The notes under the pieces: generated by a model
What the model saw: the letters and a program-made list of their open reading frames with translations, nothing else
The model's database searches: none
Told to the model about the DNA's origin: nothing
Made by a program: the position numbers and the translations under genes
In this document: in pieces, positions 13,582 to 26,133 of the stretch
How the letters are laid out: each line of letters begins with the position of its first letter
How positions within the stretch are numbered: the stretch's first letter is position 1
Source of the DNA: Verpa conica
Lineage: Eukaryota > Ascomycota > Pezizomycetes > Pezizales > Morchellaceae
Assembly (NCBI GenBank): GCA_033030425.1
Contig: JAUFSD010000016.1
Span: 744,001-808,000, forward strand
Direction of reading: 5' to 3'
DNA: 64,000 nucleotides

Positions 13582-16500
13582 TCACGTTCTAGATGAGCCA
13601 ACCCCGCCCCCGCCTCCACGTCTTTTTGGGTTAGTCTTTCCCTGTCTTTTCTTTTGTTTCGGCCCCTCGGAACCCTCAATAAACTTCAACAAATCGTCAA
13701 TACTTCTCGAATCCATTCCCGACCTACTTGTCGCTGTTGTTGTCGATTCTGCAATTCCTAAGGAGCTCTGGCCAACCTGTGGCTGGGGCTTCGCAGACAT
13801 CGTGACGCGTGGTGTCATCTGCAACATACGCTTACGACGTTCCTGGAGGTCCTTTGCCTGTCTCGCGAGCGTCACAGCGTTCTGTGTGAGCTGCTCGAGC
13901 CAATTCTCAGCCTCCTTTGTATTGCGGTCCTTAGGTCCAAGCTGCGCGAGGAAGACATTATAGGCATCGCGCATCTTGCTGACGGCACCCTTAGAGTCAT
14001 TGTCGAGAGCAAGAGCTTGTGCGAGCTGGAAGCAGAGGGTGGCAGTATGGGGGGAGGTCTTGCCAAAAATGTTTTCGCAGACTTTGAGAGATGCTTCAAA
14101 CCATTTACGCGAGTCAGTGTAGTACTTCAAGGCTTGGAGCATAACAGCGACATTGTTCATAGTGGTGACGGAGTCGGGGTGGGCATCCCCATAAATGATT
14201 CTCCAGAATCCAAAGGCATGCTTGATGTAGGCCAAAGCAGTCTTTGTGTTGCCGCTGGAATGCTCAAATAGCCCTAAATTGAGATAATTGAGAATTGTTT
14301 CCGCTGAATCCACACCAAGAGTGCGCTCAGAGACAATAACGGCTTTCCTTGCGAGCTCTACAGCAGCGGCTTTCTCGTCGAGTTGATAGTATAGCATCGA
14401 GAGGGTGTTATAAACACGGGCAACCTCAGGATGAAGGACACCATAGATCTGCTCATGTAGAGAGAGAGACTCAAGAAGCAATTCCTGGCCAATTTCTTTG
14501 TGGTCCTGAATCAGCGAGATACGGCCGGCTTCAAGGGCTTCCTCGGCCAGTTGACTCTTAGAAGCAGAATCCTTGACAATCGGAACAATATTCAACAGGT
14601 CATCAGGCTCGAAAGTAGATCCACTCTTAGAAATATCGGAAAAGTCAGCAACTGATGCTGTGGGAGACTTTTTCTTTCCACCTTTGCTAGCCTTCGTGGT
14701 ACCATTGGTCGGGGTAGAGTCTTCATTGCCTTTAGTAGCCTCAGCAGACTTTGCAGGTCCAAACTGGTAGTCTTTAATTCTCAACTGAAGTCCCAACTTG
14801 AGCGCAAGCTCACGGAGCATCTGAAGAGGCTTAATCCGGGGTTCCCATCCGGCTTCGAGCTCAAAGCGATACCTTTTCTGTACCTCCTTCTCAATTGAAG
14901 CACGAAGATCCTGGATTTTCAATTTCTCAAAGCTGAAATCCGCATCATGGTATAATTTCCATAGACCTTCATCCCGGACAACCTTGGGGTTAGGGTTGTT
15001 CTCGGCTCCGAGGAGGCAGTTGAGGAAGTGAGATATGCAGAAGGGTGCTAGAGGGCTAGGTAAACCACGGAGGAGAGCGTTGAAGATATATTTACAGGCT
15101 CTAGCAATCATTTCCTGGATAGCAATAGTCTGGATGGAAATGAGTTTGCTGCCTTGCTCAGTTGCGAGTTTGGCGATGATTCCGAGGTAGCGGACATTGA
15201 TTCCGCGCTTGTGCATGAGGCGAGTGAGTGAGTGACCGTCCATTGGGGAGCCAACTTCACCTTCCTTCAGATCCTCGATCTACAGATTGTTAGCAATGTA
15301 TTTTTCAAGGTAGTTATATAGGAATACGTACTAAGCGTGGGATGATCTTCTCTTGCAAGAAGACACACGCATCCCGGACGTCCTTCTCATCTTTCTCCAT
15401 CTGTGCCTTCTCCTCTTCAGTCTGCGGGACTTGTCCAGACATGACATCAGGATTAAGAGCAAAGTCAAACCCAGAAATATCAATGGTGTCCTGGGCTTCT
15501 TCTGGCTTCTTCTCGGCAACCTCTTTGGTCTCATCACCTTCCTTAGCCTCCTGTTGAGAGCTGTCAGTCAAAACTCTCGATCGTTTCTCGGCTTCTAATC
15601 ACTGACCTCGCTCTCTTTTAAAACCCCTTCTTTGTCCTCTTCCTTCGTAGACTCTTCAGTTAACTTCTCCTTGGCCTCTTCATCCTTAACCTCTTCTCCA
15701 GCAACTTCCTCCTTGGCCTTCTTCCGCTTTTCAAGCTCTTCCGAAACATATTCCCTCATCTTCACTTTCCAAAATGCCTCTACTAGCTCTGGTCTCAGCA
15801 CAGCCATTCTATGCGGGTAACCACCCTCAGAAACGCCCTCAACGCCCTTCCAGTACTTCTCTAAAAAGTCGACATCTAGCGGAGTAATTCTGTACAGATC
15901 AAGTACATACTTCCTCCCGTCGGTTCCAAGTAATCCCTTTGTCTCCACAGAAGCAACGAGCTCATGGCCTTTCTCTTCCTTATCCCAAACAATGTGTTTC
16001 TTCACACGCATAGCCTGGCTCATCTTTTCGAACAATGGAACAAAAATCTCATTTGTCGCAACAACATCCTTACCCTCTACACCACCATAGTCAATCTGTG
16101 ACTGCCCCTCCTCCCTAGGACGGAAGATACCGGGGACGATACTTTGCGCAACCAGTCGGCGCCCCATGTAGTCTACAACAACTGTCCCTGGGGTCTGTAG
16201 GCCAGGGATATCGAGCCCGTTAACAGACTTAACACCCATGACATCTTTCCCGGTTGCAACTCTTGCAGCTTCGTCGCCTCCCTCGCTGGCGAAAGTGCCA
16301 ACTCCGTCACTGCCATGCGAGAAGAAGATATTGTTGTGAACATAGATCTGCGCATCTCTTCCTTCCGTTGGGTTTAATGGCGCAAGTTCACCCTTCGCAA
16401 TCGCAACTGCACCGCGGACAGCAGCATCCGTGTAGTCGGCAAACAACTTTGAGAGGAGGCGCTCACGGAATACACGGTCCTGAACGGTTTCACGCGGGAG

Positions 16501-17956
16501 CTCACGAGTGGATTGGAATTCCTCGTTAAAGTCACGGAGGGAGTCGACATTCTCAGTTCCAGAAATGAGGTATGATTCTTGTGGACGGGCTTGGTCGGCC
16601 TGGTGGTTGTAATGAACTGTGTTTGGTGCGGGAACCAACCATGGGGAAGCAGGGATGGCGTTAGTGGGGGGGTAGGTGATCAGTGGGTCCTTACGGCTGT
16701 TCCATTCCTGGAATGAAATGAATTCCTTCTCGAAGCTCGGGGAAAGCATGCTTAATAGGGAAATGAGTGAATGTGCGCTCAGCGCCTTTGGAGATGTCCT
16801 CGGAGTCGGGTCAAATTTGTTATTGGTGCACTTGTTGACATAAAACCCGGAGACATGAGCGGATATTTGGAATTGCTCTCCCTCTAATGTCGTGACTTGG
16901 AGATACAAGAGGTGACCACGCTGTCGGAGGTTGTGTGGCGGGGGGTTCCATGAAGATAGACAGATACCCTTGACACACTTTGGTGGAGGGGTGGCATCGA
17001 CTTTAGGGAGGAAATGGCTGAGGGAAGCTGGCGCATCAAAGTCGTAATCGGTCATAGGATGACGAGCCTCCTCAGCCTTCTTCCCCTTGGTATCTTTCAG
17101 ATCTTCCTGTTGGTCAAGTCCGTCGAATAGAGAAAGCCCGGCTTGAATACCGTGGGCTACATCTACACGGGCGCCTGCAGCTCCGATCAATTCACGTATC
17201 CGCAGCATGTGTATCCTGGCCTCCTTCTCAGTGTATGGGTCCTCAACGAGGACAATTTCAGACTCGGGCCCAATACCGGGGACATCTGTGAGTTCGACGA
17301 AGTCGCTGATTCGGGTGCTGTTGTGTTCAAGATGGAAACAGGTATATTGGAAGGTACCTGGGAGCTCGACAATTGTCTGCCGGATATCCTGAACTTGTTC
17401 TGAGGGAGAAACCTATATCGCAAGAATAAAGCCACCATAATTAGATATCCGCGTAAATGGATATCACTATATAGAAATAAAGCCAGGAATATCTCGAGTT
17501 TGATATCATTCACGTACCATGATCTGGATCTGGTGGGGCTTATGCGGTAGTTTGATCGTCAATTGAAACACTACAATCCCAAAATTAGCAATCTATCTAA
17601 TTCTAGCCTTGCCACAAAGGTCACGCTGAATGCCCCGCCCCCGCCATCTAAAATATTTATAAAATTTGCAAATAATTGAATTCTCAGCTATTCCAATGGA
17701 GGGGAGAGACTTACAATCCTGATGCTGATCCACCGCAGCAACCTCTCCTTCAACCTCTTGCTTGACAACATCGGCGGTGGTCTCGTTGGCGACATCGGGC
17801 TCTATCCAGAAAGGACGATAACACCCCACCATTAGCATAACTACCCAACCTCACCATTGACTATACAAACTCAATTCGCAAATTCGTGAGAAAAACAAAA
17901 GGTGAATTCTCATAGTACTCACGAGTCTCGGCAGCAGAGTCTTTTGAGTTAGCCAT
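13582..17956 (-). CDS. CLU1: CLU1/CluA clustered-mitochondria protein homologue (eIF3-associated)
   Basis: Six exons read on the minus strand: 17923-17956, 17715-17801, 17518-17570, 15607-17412, 15332-15550, 13582-15279; 1298 residues, normal for fungal CluA. The N-terminal CLU-N region begins near residue 42 (FQLTIKLPHKPHQIQIM) and continues through the family block LVEDPYTEKEARIHMLRIRE. The central CLU domain lies at about residues 330-600, followed by an acidic/lysine-rich insert. The C-terminal third carries TPR-like repeats (about 1000-1150, with HPEVARVYNTLS and DAHPDSVTTMNNVAVML), and the protein ends in a basic, glycine-rich tail. The family is cytoplasmic, binds mRNAs for mitochondrial proteins, keeps mitochondria dispersed and co-purifies with eIF3. 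Three very small 5' exons are typical of fungal gene starts. All junctions keep phase. Confidence 0.95.
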
Positions 17957-19495
17957 AGTGACAACGAGGATAGTGGATCTACGATGACAACTGGACGGTG
18001 GCTAAATAGAAAATGACGAATGCTAGACTCTGGATGGAATTTCGTAAACAAACAAGTGGCAGAAAAGTGCTGTTTGTCCTGTTAAAGGAAGGAAAGAAAA
18101 AAAAGAGAAAAAGAAATTCGAAGAAAACAAAAAAAATCTAGTATTTGCTTCGAGTATGCTTGAAGATAAAAAAAAAGCCTTTCCTCTGGGTTTACGATGT
18201 AAGACAGGATGGTGAGGATGTGATGACGGGAGGAAAGGTTTTTTTCTTTCCTTTCTGTGGGGCAACCGGCAACATCCATGGCAGGTTCGAGGAATTTTTT
18301 TTCCCACCACTCGCACACTTTTTAGGGCTGTCACTACTGGCCAGCGAACGCACAAAGAAAAAGATCCGGCAAACCTCGCTCTTCTTCCCCGCGAAAAGAT
18401 CCGAAACTTCGGCAATTCAATTGTCTGGTAGAGAGGTGCCGGGGAGAGTATGGGGTCCAAAAGCGGAAAAAATTAAAACGGGGATCCGGATCCTCGAGTT
18501 CCCCATCAAAGCACTCTCTACCATACATGTATGGATGCCTTGCAGCGTGCAGAGGCGTCATGCTGCATCTGCAGTTCATCTGATATGTCATCGGACAACA
18601 ACGTTAAAATCACCTTCTAGAAATTCCGCGTCACGGGAAAATATGCCTACAATTGCAGCTGTATTAAATTACTGAAAGTTTAGAATCGTTAATATATCTA
18701 TAGGTATAAAAAATTCTAGAAATTGGACTTGCCATTCTAGGGTAGACCCCTCAGATAAAATTGTAAATTCTTATTGTGGTATTCCCTCCCAACCACCTCT
18801 AGCAAAAAAACAAAAAAAATAGAAACTTAGAACAAAAAGATAATGTTCTTCATTGAAATGCAAAACTAGGAAGCAAAAAACGCAACAAAAGAAAGCTCAA
18901 GATTTGAGTAGGTTGAAAAGGGGAAGGGAAAAATAAATAAAAATAAAACGCTGTCAGATACCCCTGATATATAAAGGAAAAAAGGACAACCAGAGTCCAA
19001 AGAGTGTCTCGTACAAAGAATTGTACAAAATAAATAAATATAAACTCTCCAAAAAGAAAAAGAAAAAGAACAATGGACAATGAAGAATCCCCTGGGTGTC
19101 TGTGATCCAGGTGGGTATATTTACAACCCTCACGAGATTATGTGTAGGTCAGGTATAAAGCAAAAGCAAAAGAAATCACCCTCATATTTTGTCAATGAGA
19201 TATCAGTCCTCATCCTTTGCTGCATCTCTATCGCCGGGGGTCACGTCCCAAGATATAACTTTCTCAGTGTTGCCCTTGTGGTTCTTAACAGTCATGTTAT
19301 ACTTCCCACCATGCCAGAGATCCTAAAATTGACCAAGTTAGCTTTCTGTCTTTATAGCACAGCCGAGGCGCTAGCGAGTACAGCGTATCGGGAGGCTCAA
19401 GATAAGAGTCTGAGTTTAACCCAAAAACACCAGTAAAAGAGGTATGTAGACAGGAGGTGAGCGCATGTAGCTAGCGAGTGGCATTACAAAATGAG
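17957..19495. other. CLU1 promoter and 3' region of the AAA ATPase gene
   Basis: Directly upstream of the CLU1 start (minus strand), 18050-18330 is pyrimidine-rich on the coding strand with several T-runs, consistent with a fungal promoter and leader. The part from about 18700 to 19495 is A/T-rich and probably 3' UTR of the neighbouring minus-strand gene. An open frame of 118 codons at 19080-19436 (+) has no recognisable features and is not called. Confidence 0.5.
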
Positions 19496-21707
19496 TCAAT
19501 ACCATTGATATTTGGTATTATTGACATCACTTTCACCAGTCACCACTACTACATTTGCATACACATCCTGCTGGTACACCTCATCTACCAGTATTTTTGA
19601 GTTGAACTCGAGTTCTAGTTTCAAGCCCCGACGATGCTGGGGGCTTGCCACCATCCTCCTACAAAAATTCAAACTCACCTTAATAGTAATCTCTCTTGTT
19701 CTGCCTAAACTTTCAATATCGTTAATCCTCTGTAGTGTATCCTCAAGATACTCTGCAAAGCCTTCTTCCGCTACAACTTCCCTGAACGCATTCATCATCG
19801 GTACACTGTCCGCCTTGACGCGGCTTTTGTAGTCAATCGTGAAGATATTGATGTGGTCAAATTCTTGGATGAACTCTGCTCTCGTCATGACTTGTCTTGC
19901 CTTGTACAATGGCAGCTTCGGTAGTTTGTGCCCATGCTTAACTTGATCATGCCCAGGTTCTTGCTCCATCTCTACCAAGTGTTTCACCAACACCATTGCT
20001 GAAGAGGCAAACTTCTGCTGGTCCATAACATCATCATCCATATCGCTTCCGAGAAGCCCACACTTGTTCAGAAGCCATGTCTTCTCATCTTGACAGATCT
20101 TTTTGCACATTTTTATCATATCACCCTCTCGCGCGACTTTGTTGAGGAATGCGAGGCGGCCGCCAACGAGATCATAGACTTGCTCTAGGGTTTCCATACT
20201 AGGCGATTCCCCGCGGTATTTCATCCTATGTTTCCTGAGTGCGGCAATTGCCTCCTGCTTCGGCAAGTCCTTCACGGAGATCAGCTCCATTCGGGATCCA
20301 TATTGCTTTAGCCTCTCATAAACCCAGTAGTCGTCACTGTTTAAAATCATTGTCACTAATCCACTAGCTGCCCACGCTTCCGCTTTCTGCTGAAGTAGCT
20401 CTAGGAGGTCCCTTCCGTTCTCATCGTTCCGTAGTAAATGCATACTGTTGATAATCATAACCAGCGGCTTCGTAGAATTCTTGTCAGTCCCCTCCGTCCT
20501 CCGTTTTAATGCGACCTTCTCAAGCTTGTTGAGAGCACGCTCGATATCCAACAACGCAGTAGTATCACGAGGCCCGCGGATTGAGAATAGTGAGCCGATA
20601 TAATCTTCGTGGAACTCAAAGTCGAGGGCTTTCCCGAGGCGAAGACGGAAGATTTCTGGGTCGGCGTGGGCTTCCATCATAGAGCACGCTTCACCACCAA
20701 TTTTATGCATTGCTGAGAGAAGCATAGAGGTTTTACCGGTTCCCTGGAGGATAGTAATTATTGGTTAGCGGTTGTAAAATCTCCGGTCACACAATGTGAA
20801 ACTCCGGGGAACCTTGTATGTGGAGTGAGCTGAGATTCCCGGGTGTTTTGTCTCACCTTTTCACCAATAAGTAAGTAGTAACGCCCCCGTGGGTCTCCGC
20901 CTATAATACTATCAATCTTTTTCTGTTGTGGCAGCACAATCCTAAAATAAGAAAAGAAAAAGGCCACCCTGTCAGTCCACGTCTTCTACAGTTCTTGAAT
21001 GGCAGAACAAAGAGCCATCGTTGGTTTAAAATCATGGATTTATGTAACCAAACAGAGAAGGTATAGTGTAGGGTCGGATTTATTTCTATACCAAGGTTCT
21101 TCTTCATCCTTATCACAACACGCTGTCGCCAAATCTAGTGCTGGGTCTCCCAGGTTGAACGCATTGCTGATTTTTTGAAGAACTATGCTTTTATAGTATT
21201 TATGGTATCCGAATCCAGCGAGCCTGTAAAACACCGACATGTTAGTTTAATTATAGATATATGTTGCATATTCCGTAAGTTATTGCTTTGGAATTCCAGT
21301 GTAATGGCTTACCCTAATACTGCTAAAGAAGTTCCAGTTGTTGCAGCTGCTTCAAAAATCTTCCAGCTTGTACCTTTCCAATCGTATTTCTTGTCGTTCT
21401 TCCCCCCACCCCCTCCACTTCCTCCACTCCCCCCGCTCCCACTGCCTTCCTTCTTCTCCGCTATGTGTCCTACAACCTGGGTGTTTGGCTGCGGCTGTAT
21501 TTCGTTGGTGGGACCTAGTTGGTAGTCACTTCCTCCGCCTGCGGTTGATGAGGCCAGCCACCGTCTCTGCTGGGAAGAAATATAATGCCGGGGAAGCTGC
21601 CTTTGCGATCTAGCGCTAGTTTTTGTGGTTATGAAAGAGCGAATTTGTATTGGTTGTGCTGGTAGATTGCGATAAAGCCGGAAAGATCGCGGTATCACCA
21701 TCGACAT
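19496..21707 (-). CDS. Mitochondrial membrane-anchored AAA-type P-loop ATPase, function unknown
   Basis: Four exons on the minus strand: 21313-21707, 21092-21223, 20857-20941, 19496-20743; 619 residues. The N-terminus is basic and Ser/Arg-rich with no early acidic residue, like a mitochondrial presequence. A Gly/Ser linker (about residues 88-102) precedes a hydrophobic stretch (about 115-142, AATTGTSLAVLG onward), a likely inner-membrane anchor. Walker A is at residues 202-210 (GEKGTGKTS), split by intron 3 exactly before GTGK. The Walker B position reads LVMIINS (298-304), so Asn stands where Asp is usual. The C-terminal half is charged and resembles the conserved fungal proteins annotated as AAA ATPase with a C-terminal winged helix. 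Role and partner are not known to me. It lies head-to-head with the FIT2/SCS3 gene. Confidence 0.85.
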
Positions 21708-22873
21708 GGTTGCTGCGTTGTTTGCGGGATGGTGAAAATAGGAAATGTAATACTAGACAAGATAAAGGAAAGTTATAGGCGTCGCCGAAAGAAAAGCACA
21801 ATATAAAACCTTGAAACTGTAAAAGAAGGAAGAGCCCAAGTCTATGGGGGAGTCGGCAAAGAAGACTTAATCAACAAGATACTCCGGAAGAGCTGAGAAA
21901 AGGGATGATAATGGGCTAAGTGAATCAGGGTATTATCGTGCTAGGGTTGGCGGGGATCAACAGCAGGGGGAAGGTTTCGGTGTCGGCAGCACAACACAGG
22001 AAAAAGGAACGTTCTTGGTCCTTGGGAAATCCTAGCGCTTGAACAGGAAAGGTCGGTGAAGAGGAGGTGCAGGAGAGGGTCACTAAGGGGTCATAAGAGG
22101 AAAATAGTATTCCCCCCTCGGGCTGTTGGGCTGTTGATAAATGCTGGTGTTAAGAGCTTTGGATGGATTGAAGATAGACATTGTGAATCTTATATATCTC
22201 ACCCTACTACATGTACTATGAATATCGCGGGGAATGTATATTAACATACCCGTACGTAGAACTCGACTGCCTAGCTGTTGTGTTGCTGAGCGCATAGGGC
22301 TAGGTCCCTACCACGTCAAATTTCAGCTGCGATTTCCCCTGCGCCCTCCCTCTGCGCCAATCGTGGAATACCGGCAGTACCTAAAATACCATCTTGCAGC
22401 CAGCAGCCGATTCACGAATGGAAAAGTGCGGAGAATTTGGAATCAATACTAATAGGCGGAGTCCACGCGGTTGGAGACGAGGACTAACTACAGATCAAGG
22501 TCCACGTTTTTTGTTGCTTGTGGCCATCTAGACTTCACGAGAAGAGCGTTGAAGCTCTCCTGGGGCTGATCTTGTCCAGTCCCGTCTCGTCTCTACATGT
22601 AACATGAGCCTCTTTATACCGGATAGGAACGGTAGAACGTGTAGGCTGGTAGGTGGTGCACCGCCTTACACGGGCTGGTACCTCCCTTCGTGAGTCGACG
22701 CCACAGCCCCTGACGTAACACTTTCTGCCTCGTGGCGTCTTTTCTGGCTTTATCACCAACTTGGTCCTATCTTGCTACGTCCCAGCATCTCTGTTTCCTT
22801 CTTCTCATCCTCCTATACATGGTAAACGAAAAATCGCGATACCCTAATCACCTTCTATGCTTGAAAACTAATA
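21708..22873. promoter_or_regulatory. Divergent intergenic region, AAA ATPase / FIT2 genes
   Basis: This 1.17 kb lies between the start codons of two genes read outward. It must hold both promoters. The last 130 bases before the FIT2 start are pyrimidine-rich (CTTCTCATCCTCC type). No discrete regulator-binding site could be assigned, and no further gene is visible. Confidence 0.55.
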
Positions 22874-23765
22874 ATGGACTCCTTACCTCCTACACCGTCC
22901 CCATACACCGAGAAAAAAGGCTTGGATGACGCCCCCCGGTCTCCTTCTCTCCAGGCTCCTAGTTCACCACCTGTACCGGCCACGACTGACTTTCTCACCG
23001 CCTGTATCTACCCCCTGACTCTCATCGCCGGGTCCTTATTCTCTGTCCTTTCTCCGTCGGACGCATCCTCCAGTTCCTACTTCTCGAAAAAGCACAACAT
23101 CCTTAATGTCGTCTTTGTCAAGAACGGCTGGTTTTGGACGACCCTCGTCTTCGTAATTCACCTTATCCGCCTACGCTCCTCATCGAAATCAAAGGCACTC
23201 ATACGATATGCCTGCGCAACGCTGTGGTGGGTAGCCGTAACGCAATGGTTCTTTGGCCCGCCAATCATGGATCGGACGTTCATCATTACTGGCGGGACGT
23301 GTGAAGCCATTGCAACAGACCCGAATGTAAGGGAGGGCATGGGTCGCACGGCATTGGCGGTTACTAGTGCAGCCTGCAAGATAGCAGGTGGCCGCTGGAG
23401 AGGTGGACATGACCTCAGCGGACATACTTTCTTGCTTACTCATGCAAGCTTATTCCTGTGGAGTGAGTTGTTACCGTTATTGAGCCTAGGAGCCTGGGGT
23501 GGGTGGGAAACAGGTAGTGTGTTGGGGCTGTTACTCGTGTGGTGGTGGATGCTGCTTATGACAGGCGTCTACTTTCACACTTGGAGAGAAAAGGTAAGTT
23601 TTGTCGAACCCATGGTTCATATTGTATGGATAAACGCTGAATGCTGACATGATATGGTAGTTGACTGGATGGATTGTTTCGCTTGTCCAATGGAGTCTTT
23701 TGTATGTTTGGGGGCTTCGAACTCAGCCGCAAGTTAGATCTTTTGTCGGAGTTCCAGGAGTTTAA
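22874..23765 (+). CDS. SCS3: FIT2/Scs3-family ER protein for lipid-droplet formation
   Basis: Two exons, 22874-23593 and 23661-23765; 274 residues. Several hydrophobic segments run through the protein (around residues 46-60, 86-100, 112-125, 190-205, 212-232 and the end), as expected for a six-pass ER membrane protein. The two histidines diagnostic of the FIT family are present: His184 in the GGHDLSGHTF motif and His235 in VYFHTW just before the intron. The family is proposed to cleave fatty acyl-CoA at the ER lumen face and is needed for lipid-droplet budding and ER phospholipid balance. The start gives a short Pro/Ser-rich cytosolic N-terminus. The intron has GTAAGT, a GCTGAC branch and a TAG acceptor. 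The name is by family; yeast has two paralogues (SCS3, YFT2). Confidence 0.92.
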
Positions 23766-24151
23766 TACCCTAGTCTGCTGAAGATCGTAATGGTGAACAT
23801 AGAGAAGGATTGATAGATTATTTTTTTTCCCCCGCACTGAGCTATTTTTTGTGGGTTCTTAAGACATTGTATTCATATTTTATATTTAGTTGATGGGAGA
23901 TATCGGGGGATTAGCGAAAACAGACTTGTATATGGCATGATAACGAAGCACTATACGCATATAAACGTATAAACATAATTTTATATTACCGATATTTACT
24001 TCTTTATAATTTGGCGCTGGGGTTTTTGAGTTCGCTAGAAGTACCGTGCGGGTGCCGGATTCTCTTGTTGACGCTTTCCTGCGGCGTAGGCCTATGACCG
24101 GCGGTGAACACTTACCTAGAGTACATACTAATATTGTACAAACTTTATGCT
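23766..24151. other. Convergent 3' intergenic region
   Basis: Between two convergent genes; AT-rich, with T-runs after the FIT2 stop. It most likely holds the two 3' UTRs and poly(A) sites. No gene is seen. Confidence 0.6.
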
Positions 24152-25304
24152 TTATTTGCTTTCACCACCCCCCTCCAGTATATCCTTCATATTAATTTGC
24201 CCACCTCCCCTCGGTAGCGGTTTCGGCTGATTTTCTCCTTCTTTCCATCCAATCTTCTCTCACTATCAGCACCGAATTTCACTTAGGTTAAAGCAAAATG
24301 GGAAAAATCATACCATATAAATGATTCTAAAAGTCGCTGGTAATGTCCCATCCTTATTTCCATGCAACTCCTTGTAGATACCCTGTGCAGCTATAAGCAC
24401 CTCCCTGCTAATCGGCCCCTTCATCCTCCCAAAAACAGCGTTCCCCTCTCCCATCGCACCTAGATCCATCATGAGCGCGAATATGTCTGGATAATCAACG
24501 ACGATATCGTCCACATCAATCGTGAGCAGCTTGAACCCTGCATGTTGGAGAAGACCCCCCATATCTCTCACATCTGCCAATGGGGATACCCGCGGACTCA
24601 CACCCCCGAGTCTCTCCGTTTCTGCGAGCTGTAGAGATGTCCGCAACTCGAACAACGTATCACCCCCCGCCATCGCGGCAATCAATGGTGCATCTGGTTT
24701 CAGCGCACGGTTGCATTGATGCAGTGTACTCGGGAGGTCGTTGATCCAATGCATACTCAAGCTGCTAACAATTGCATCTAGCGTGTTCTCTTCAAACGGG
24801 AGTGCCTCCTCATCTGCTATCTTTCTCTCGATGCTGAGGTCTGAGTTCCATGGTTCTGTGGCATCACGGTGTAGGAGCACTGGGGAGATGTCTGTGCAGA
24901 TTAGGTGTGAGATTCGAGAAGCAACGGGTTGTGGTTCCTCGGGGCGGTGTTTTGTGAGGGAGCGTGCGATATGGCATGCACCGGCGCCAAGGTCGAGGAC
25001 GAGGGGGAGAGGTCGGTTTATGTACTCTGGGGGAGTCAGTATTCTTTATGTGGAACCCTGTGTAGGAATCGGGGCGCACCAATAGTCTTTCAGCAAGACG
25101 GTCGGCGACTTCGTCTTTGAGATAGTCAACCCTTCGACTTGTCTCTGGGGACGATGCGGCGCGGTCACGCTGTAGACGTTTTGTTGTGCGATTGAAGACT
25201 TGGAAGGCGGGGGGTGTTGCCTGTGAGCCTGCTGCTGCGGTGGCTAGCAGACGTTTTTGAGGGGCTGAGATTAGATGTGTGAGGAGTCTTGATGTTGGCG
25301 GCAT
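24152..25304 (-). CDS. NDUFAF5: NDUFAF5-type mitochondrial complex I assembly methyltransferase/hydroxylase
   Basis: Three exons on the minus strand: 25080-25304, 24314-25024, 24152-24253; 345 residues, the same length as the human protein. The N-terminus (MPPTSRLLTHLISAPQKRLL) is an amphipathic mitochondrial presequence. The SAM-binding motif is VLDLGAGACHIAR at residues 84-96, and the post-motif block with LPFEENTLDAIVSSLSMHW is typical of the family. Intron 1 (25025-25079) is required: without it the frame is lost before the SAM motif. Its acceptor is the second AG of an AGAG pair. Intron 2 restores the conserved end IIYM/IGWKEGENQPKPLPRG. The family hydroxylates an arginine of the NDUFS7 subunit early in complex I assembly in the matrix, so this organism should have complex I. 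It is divergent from the NLR gene. Confidence 0.93.
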
Positions 25305-26133
25305 TGTTAACAGTGTTAGGTATTCCGGGGGGAGGAAGGTGGAGGGGAGTTGAATATAATAATTAACTATGACGTTGGGGTCACGTGTTGAGATATGACA
25401 CTGAGGTTAGGGTTGTTTTATGTTATAGTCATCTAGGCACTAGAATACTAGATAGAGGGAGTCTAACTAATATATGGGAATACTTTTGCTAATATGATCT
25501 AGTCCCATCACTAGCTAGCTGGGTGTAATTGGTTGGAACTAAACATTTATAGTAAGCAGATCAAATATACACGTGACCCCGAAGCACTGATTTATCTCCT
25601 AACACCCCACCATTTATACACAACTCAAGGCCTCAGCTCCTATATCAACCAACCCTCATAATACATAGCATCCACGCGAAAGTTGGTTTCCGCCTAGGAG
25701 TAGCCCCCAACGGTCTATCTATGCCCTATAAAATCATCTACCGCCCAATAGATAGCTCTTGTACTGGCATCAACTTCCTATTACTCTTAATTGGTTTTTA
25801 CTCTAAATCATTCTCGAGCGAGTCCTCTACTGGAAAATTACTACCGGGCTGAGCATGAGTTGTTTCCTCGCTTATTACCCGGAACCGCCCCTGTTATGCG
25901 ATAGTCGCCGCCTTGCACCTCGTGTAGGGTGCTAAGTGGAGAATGGAACAAATGCAGTGTGTAGCCAATTAGAGAACAGCTATCAAGTCAAGCTCAGCCT
26001 TGCTTCCCCTCATTTAGATAGCCTACTCAAGTATGATAATCGCGCCAGGGCCCTTGTCACGTCTATTCCCACATAGCATTCCTCACCTCTAGTCCAAAGT
26101 TTGAAGTCGGTGCTTCAATCCCAGTCTACCAAA
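25305..26133. other. Divergent intergenic region between NDUFAF5 and the NLR gene
   Basis: An 829-bp gap between outward-facing starts, with many CTAG/TAG words and no open frame of note. It must contain both promoters; no motif could be assigned with confidence. Confidence 0.5.
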
